Positions 59,527 through 64,000 of a stretch of 64,000 nt of DNA are shown one piece after another. The notes beneath the pieces were generated by a model. That model was not told the origin of the DNA. It did not search any database and saw nothing but the letters and a program-made list of their open reading frames with translations. The stretch covers positions 14,859,501 to 14,923,500 of the forward strand of contig JASDFA010000020.1 of NCBI GenBank assembly GCA_035772735.1, read 5' to 3'. Within the stretch, counting starts at the first letter, position 1; every line of letters begins with the position of its first letter. The position numbers and the translations under genes are program-made. The stretch is from Datura wrightii. Its lineage: Eukaryota; Streptophyta; Magnoliopsida; Solanales; Solanaceae.

Positions 59527-60140
59527 ATTGCATAACTCAATTGAAAGAACAATATATTGAAGAAGACAAAATAAAATACATTTCAACAAAATATTTTTTC
59601 AAACACAATCTTCAACAGAATTGTGAAATAAAAATATCGCTCAAATGATAATTTAGTGAAATGGTACACTAAGATTGCTGATCTTAATATTTGATAAGTT
59701 GTTATACAAGAGTGAAATTTATTGTCTCTGAGATATCAAGTGATATTTTTATCAGGAAAAGTAAATATGTGCTGCACTCTTTTTTCCTAACCAAAATTTT
59801 GTACCACTAAATTTTTCTGGCAAGATTTTTAACGAGACAACAAATAATGCATACTTAAAGATATGTATACTATTTTTTCTTCACTAAGATTCTTTTTCCA
59901 CAGGATTTTTTCCGAATAAGATTTTAACGAGACATATTATTTATGGACATCCAAAGAAAAGTGTTATGAAATACCATGGTTAACATGGATATCTACTACT
60001 CTTCTTCGTAAGGTAGATAATGTCCCACTGCTACTCACCATTATATGTAGTTATATCTACACCTCCGCTGCCTCTTTATTGATCTCCTGCTCACCCTCAT
60101 AATTTCTCTACATACTCAAAAGGTTAATGCTATGTGTATG
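59527..60140 (+). pseudogene. Copia RNase H tail and 3' region, plus strand
   Basis: With stops and frameshifts it reads ITQLKEQYIEEDKIKYISTK, then YFFKHNLQQNCEI, the copia segment (IAQLKEGYIKGDRTKHISPKFFFTHDLQKNGEI). Downstream pieces such as VLHSFFLTKI, FSTGFF-like and LTRHI text correspond to the decayed region between pol and 3' LTR seen in many copia copies. The LTR itself was not delimited. Confidence 0.65.
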
Positions 60141-60821
60141 GCAGATCTTATAATCATCCTCTTGTAATAGTGTAAATAAGGGCATAATAGGTGATGAATG
60201 ACACTTATAAACACTTGAAGACGTGAAAAACACTTTAAAAAGAAATCTGTCCGTTCTTACTCTATACCTTTCTTGTCTCACATTGTTACTTTTAAATTCA
60301 TTTTATAACATAATTAAAGTTGCATCGAAGGCATAAATCTTCATATATTGAAAAATTAAAATAATATATAGCACTTCACAACACGTCTAATTACAAGGTG
60401 TTTCATAAAGATTGGCAGTGCACCAACGCACACACGAAGTAAAGAATAACTACCGTTGTGTTCACTTGTTCTATTTTGCCCCCAGTTAAACACGATAAAC
60501 TGGCCTGGTGCCATCTTTAATTAGCAAAACTGTTTTTTGAAAAAATAAATAAATAAATCTTTTTCTTCAATATGAAGTGCATAAAATGACATGCAAATCC
60601 CAGAGAAGATCAAAATACCCTGATTTTTAGCACCTGTTATGGTATAATTTTCTTGTAGTATCCCATAAATCCTCTGCTGTATATCACAGATGATTAGACT
60701 GCCTTTACTAAAATTTTCTACTTGGATTTCCTTTGCACATGTAGTCACAATATATAGTTACAGTGTAGGCCTAAAAAAGGAGAGCTTGGCTTAAAGAACG
60801 ATTTTATCTGAAGTTTGTAAA
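60141..60821. other. Spacer and probable 3' UTR of the trypsin-fold gene
   Basis: No domain found. The minus-strand frame at 60748-60521 has no recognisable family and lies just downstream of the stop at 60822, so it is more likely untranslated sequence. Confidence 0.4.
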
Positions 60822-62220
60822 TCAGAAATTCCATCTTGGTGATGAATTTACTGCACTTTGACGGGGTCTGGTCTGTGGCTCTAAGTTGTTCCGTTTCTTC
60901 ATGATTGAAGATACCGTCGGGCTAAAATAATCATTACTCCTTTGAGAATTTGCCCCTTGGGAGTACACATTCCTTCCTTGCATGCTGTTCCTCTGCTGTT
61001 CTAGCATTGCTCTGTGAGCGCCCGCATTTCGTTGGACTGCTCCCCATCTATTGTAGTTCACACAACTTTGGCTCCTCCCTACCTGTTGAAACCTTCCCTC
61101 TCTAGGACTTGGAAAATTTCGACTTTCAGCAGTTTCAGCGGAATACATTGTTATCTCTCCCTCACTACTATATCCATTTCCCATTTCCAATATCCTTATA
61201 GGAGAAGAACTTGATTGAACTTCACTCTGGACCCCATTTACTGATCCAGTTGAAGCAATCTCAGCATCTGCCACAGGATTGGATTGCCATATATCACTTG
61301 GTTTGTCTTTTCTTACTGGATGCTCCAAGGGAGATTTGTTGACAAAATTTTCACCAAAGCTGGAAGGGATTTTTCTGGCAGGTTGCGGTGAGACGGGAAA
61401 TTTGGCAATCCTGGGTGGAAAGTTGATATCCAAAAGCTGGATCTGAGTACCTTCCTTCATCCTAACTGGTACTGAAGCTAAATTTGGCGACTCATAAATT
61501 TCAGGAGTTGGAATTCCATGTACATGAGTGACAGCATGAGGATCAGTTGTTAATGCTTCCTCTTCCATATTAGTTGCAACAGCAAAACAGCTAGGTCCAG
61601 ACTGCTCTCTAGGCTTTGACAATCTGTCTGATGATGATGGAGTCCCCCCATTTTCAGCTTCAGTTGACTTAAAAACACGCCTCATCGTGAAGGAAGCACA
61701 AGAATGATCGCTCTTTTGACCAGCTGACATCAACCGAATTATTGGTAATTTGGGTTTGTTGAGGTCGTCAAGGTTTCCCTCCCAATGCTGGTTTAACCAG
61801 TCACATATGATGGGGATAGGTATACCAAATTGCATGGGACATTCCTTCTTCCTTGATGATGAAGAGGATGGTGAAGTGGTTGAGGATTTTGAGTTGGGAG
61901 ATGTCGCAAGCTTCATAGGGTCACATACCATGAATGCAAGATTGCCATGAACATCAAAACCAGCAGAACCTGGCCTCCAGCTTATGCCGTCAGTTGACAG
62001 CTTTATAAGATTATCAGTGGCTATTATCACTTTTCCTTCACCAACTGTCAATTCTTTTTCCTCGCTATATCCTAGCAGGTAAATGGCATTACCTAGCTCT
62101 AGATTAGGTTTGGAACAGGTCTTTAGGTAGTGAGGCTGCTGAACATGTGCATTTGTGTCTCCATCCATGACATCAAGGCCAACTATTGTCAGATCTAAAA
62201 CAGAACTGGTTATAAAGAAT
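60822..62220 (-). CDS. Plant trypsin-like peptidase-fold protein, large 3' exon
   Basis: Minus-strand exon opening after TTCTATTGCAG (acceptor at 62221) and ending with TGA at 60822; about 465 residues. The first 100 residues form the second half of a trypsin-like fold: FFITSSVLDLTIVGLDV, NAIYLLGYSEEKELTVGEGK, VIIATDNLIKLSTDGISW, and GSAGFD, which sits where serine peptidases have GDSGGP, then GNLAFMVCDPMKLATSP. Next come a conserved GIPIPIICDWLNQHWEG block and a long disordered Ser/Pro-rich tail ending SSPRWNF. The pattern matches a plant trypsin-family protein I recognise by sequence, not by name. The exon starts with the third base of a codon, so upstream coding is required; I could not find the exon carrying the catalytic His/Asp. 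Open frame beyond 62220 is judged intronic. Confidence 0.7.
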
Positions 62221-63249
62221 CTGCAATAGAAGGGTATAAAATCAGATGCGTAAAATTGAGACGGATTGCAAAAAGCAGAGCTTCTGTCAACAATAAAATG
62301 ATAGAAAACTAGAATGCATAAAAGCATTCACTCATCAGAAAGCAAACAATTTTAAGACGTATTGAATGCAACTTATAGTCACTCAAACGTCAAGTTCTTC
62401 CACAGATAGAATGCCCGTCGATCTTCAGCAAAACATCAGATTCTAGTGAACTATTTAGCACATGATGATCTTCATCCCATCCTTCGAGTTTCTTCATCTC
62501 TCTGTGAAATAGATCACCTCAGGCAAAAATTGTACACGCGGATTCCTCAACTTCCTCAACTTTGTTTTCAGAAGATCATATGTGATATTAGAGCATGGCA
62601 CTCATTGTGAAGCTGCTTTCTTTTCCTATTAGATGAAAGCAGTGTACACACACAAGCAAGACACCCATTCTGTTGCACACATTGTACGAGAGCGATAGCC
62701 CATCTGATAACCTCAATGTTAGAACACCAACTAGCCAAAATACCAGATACCATAATTCCATTAATTGAATGAGTCAATAAAATTGTCAGACTTTTCTTCA
62801 AGTGTCGGCACTAGTAACTCCAATCTGAATTTCTGCAATGCGATTGATTAAGTTGGAAAAAGAAATATCAATCTCAATTCCAGATCTAATTTTATGGTTG
62901 ACTATATTTTGACAACCTTGTTAGTATTTATGTTAACTTGAAATTTCTGTGACCCTGAACAAGAAGCTCCACATAAAAATCATTAGAGGCACACGGTAGA
63001 AACTATCTCATCGTCAAACCTTGACCAACTCTTTAGACAGTTAATTACTATCCCGTGATGCTACTTATCCCATATTTAATAAAATCGGCGATTATATGGT
63101 TCTTATTTTATTCCTTTCCCCTCTCTGGGAGGGATATGGTACAAGCTAAATTCAATACACAAATACAAACTTATAAGCTTTCTGCCTTCTATTAGTATGA
63201 AGCAATTCCATGAATTAACACCCACATGGGCTTAACAGAAACAAAGAGA
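62221..63249 (-). other. Intron or upstream region of the trypsin-fold gene
   Basis: No certain exon. At 62497-62393 the minus strand reads MKKLEGWDEDHHVLNSSLES then DVLLKIDGHSICGR, which looks coding but ends in a stop with no donor in the right phase. Another coding-like piece after TTGCAG at about 62841 reads KFRLELLVPTLEEKSDNFID. Either the 5' exons are decayed, or they lie in frames I could not join. Confidence 0.35.
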
Positions 63250-63736
63250 TCAGGCAGATCGTTGACCATCTTTCTGCTGAGTTAGATACTTAGAAACAGT
63301 TTCCATTATGGTCACAAAAGTTAGAATACTAACAAATGAAACATTAGCAGCTGCTTCTTCCTTGACCTCATACTCAATCGTGGCTGTGGTGATGCATGTT
63401 GTTTCATACTTTTCTATGACATCAAAGCGGACCTGAAAGAAAGTGAATCCGTGAGCAAGAAGCTCACCTTCCACCACCAGAGCTACTTTGACCTGATTCT
63501 CATCATCCACAACAGAAAACTTTTCCTTGGAATAGGTAAACAGCGGAGTGCCAGGTGGAAAGGTTAATTTGAGGACTATCTCAATACTGTCATCACCTTC
63601 AATTACATCAACCTTGTGTAGGACATGAGGGAGTTCTTTGACCAAAATATTGGCCAGTTGAAGCGTGCCATAGACCGTTCCAAACTTCACTGGCAGCCAC
63701 AGCTACTTCAATCTCTTCAGAAATTGTTCCAAACAT
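63250..63736 (-). pseudogene. Bet v 1 / S-norcoclaurine synthase-like gene with a frameshift
   Basis: The start ATG at 63736 gives MFGTISEEIEVAVAASEVWN, the usual N-terminus of this family. Near 63676 the frame is lost: one extra base is present between the Trp-Asn of that segment and VYGTLQLANILVKELPHVLH, which continues in another frame to the stop at 63250. The rest follows the family (VDVIEGDD, LTFPPGTPLFTYSKEKFSVV, TIEYEVKEEAAANVSF). IEGDDSIEIV differs from the common glycine-rich EGDGGxGT loop. Known: PR-10/Bet v 1 proteins bind small hydrophobic ligands; some catalyse Pictet-Spengler condensation, but most plant homologues have other or unknown roles. About 160 residues if the frame were intact. 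A one-base sequencing error is the alternative. Confidence 0.75.
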
Positions 63737-63831
63737 ACTTTTTGGTGGTTGTAGACTAATGCAAGGTGGAAGGGCAATGATGGTTCAAAAGAGAGAAGTG
63801 TTTAAATTATTGAATATGCTCTTTCATGTAT

Positions 63832-63844
63832 CCCTATATACACA
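63832..63844 (-). promoter_or_regulatory. Candidate TATA box of the Bet v 1-like gene
   Basis: The minus strand reads TGTGTATATAGGG about 100 bases upstream of the ATG at 63736, a normal plant distance. It suggests the locus kept its promoter despite the frameshift. Confidence 0.5.
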
Positions 63845-64000
63845 AACAAAGACTACTGCTAGTTTAGGAGCTTAAAATGGTCTCAAAGTCCACATTCAAG
63901 ACAAAATTGCACACAAAGAGAATAAAGTTGAACAGATTCCAAACACTCTGCAGCAGCCGGCCGGCCGAAAATTCAATGCGTTTTTAGGAACAACCAACAT
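63845..64000. other. Upstream flank of the Bet v 1-like gene
   Basis: No coding sequence is seen. GCCGGCCGGCC at about 63956-63967 is the only GC-rich spot. The window ends here. Confidence 0.4.

Noticed and set aside
62221..62327. Thirty-six extra residues at the start of the trypsin-fold frame
   Set aside because: The sequence changes character exactly at a TTCTATTGCAG acceptor, and the residues before it do not fit the family.

Overview
The window is nuclear plant DNA from a dicot, most likely a Solanaceae genome. This is inferred from short introns with GT..AG borders, TA-rich intergenic DNA, Del/Tekay-type LTRs, Ty1/copia remnants, a CACTA element, fragments resembling the TS/Au SINE tail and a Solanaceae hAT MITE, and plant-specific gene families. 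It holds three host genes or gene remnants; the rest is mostly transposable elements, several inserted into one another. No rRNA, tRNA, CRISPR or bacterial-style feature is seen.

Layout. 1-1380: the 3' end of a minus-strand copia element. 1381-10836: a decayed LINE with its own target-site duplication, inserted in that copia RNase H gene and itself split by a 3.18-kb solo LTR (6362-9543). 10839-14353: the other copia flank, a plus-strand copia RT scrap, and a decayed copia element with a truncated left LTR and a fuller right LTR. 15464-24474: an eight-exon plus-strand gene for a membrane-protein-of-ER-body-like (VIT/CCC1-type) protein, whose first intron carries a small copia element and an hAT-like MITE. 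24475-27163: AT-rich and then T-rich spacer with a SINE tail. 27164-50335: one minus-strand copia element expanded to 23 kb by four insertions, namely a full Ty3 Del/Tekay-type element (27597-37219), a roughly 4-kb solo-LTR-like element, a 2.45-kb solo LTR and a 3.17-kb solo LTR of the same family as the one in the LINE. 50548-51660: a tandem array of about 14 units, most of which can fold into a hairpin. 53392-58597: a non-autonomous CACTA element with a perfect 3-bp duplication, inserted in one copy of a short tandem repeat whose neighbour still shows the empty site. 59527-60140: copia tail. 60822-62220: a minus-strand exon of a trypsin-fold plant protein. 63250-63736: a minus-strand Bet v 1/S-norcoclaurine-synthase-like gene with a one-base frameshift.

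The host genes do not form a pathway. The most unusual structures are the hairpin array, the clusters of near-palindromic CACGASTCGTG motifs in the U3 end of two LTR families, and the readable order of nested insertions. I found no convincing evidence of an entirely new biological system.
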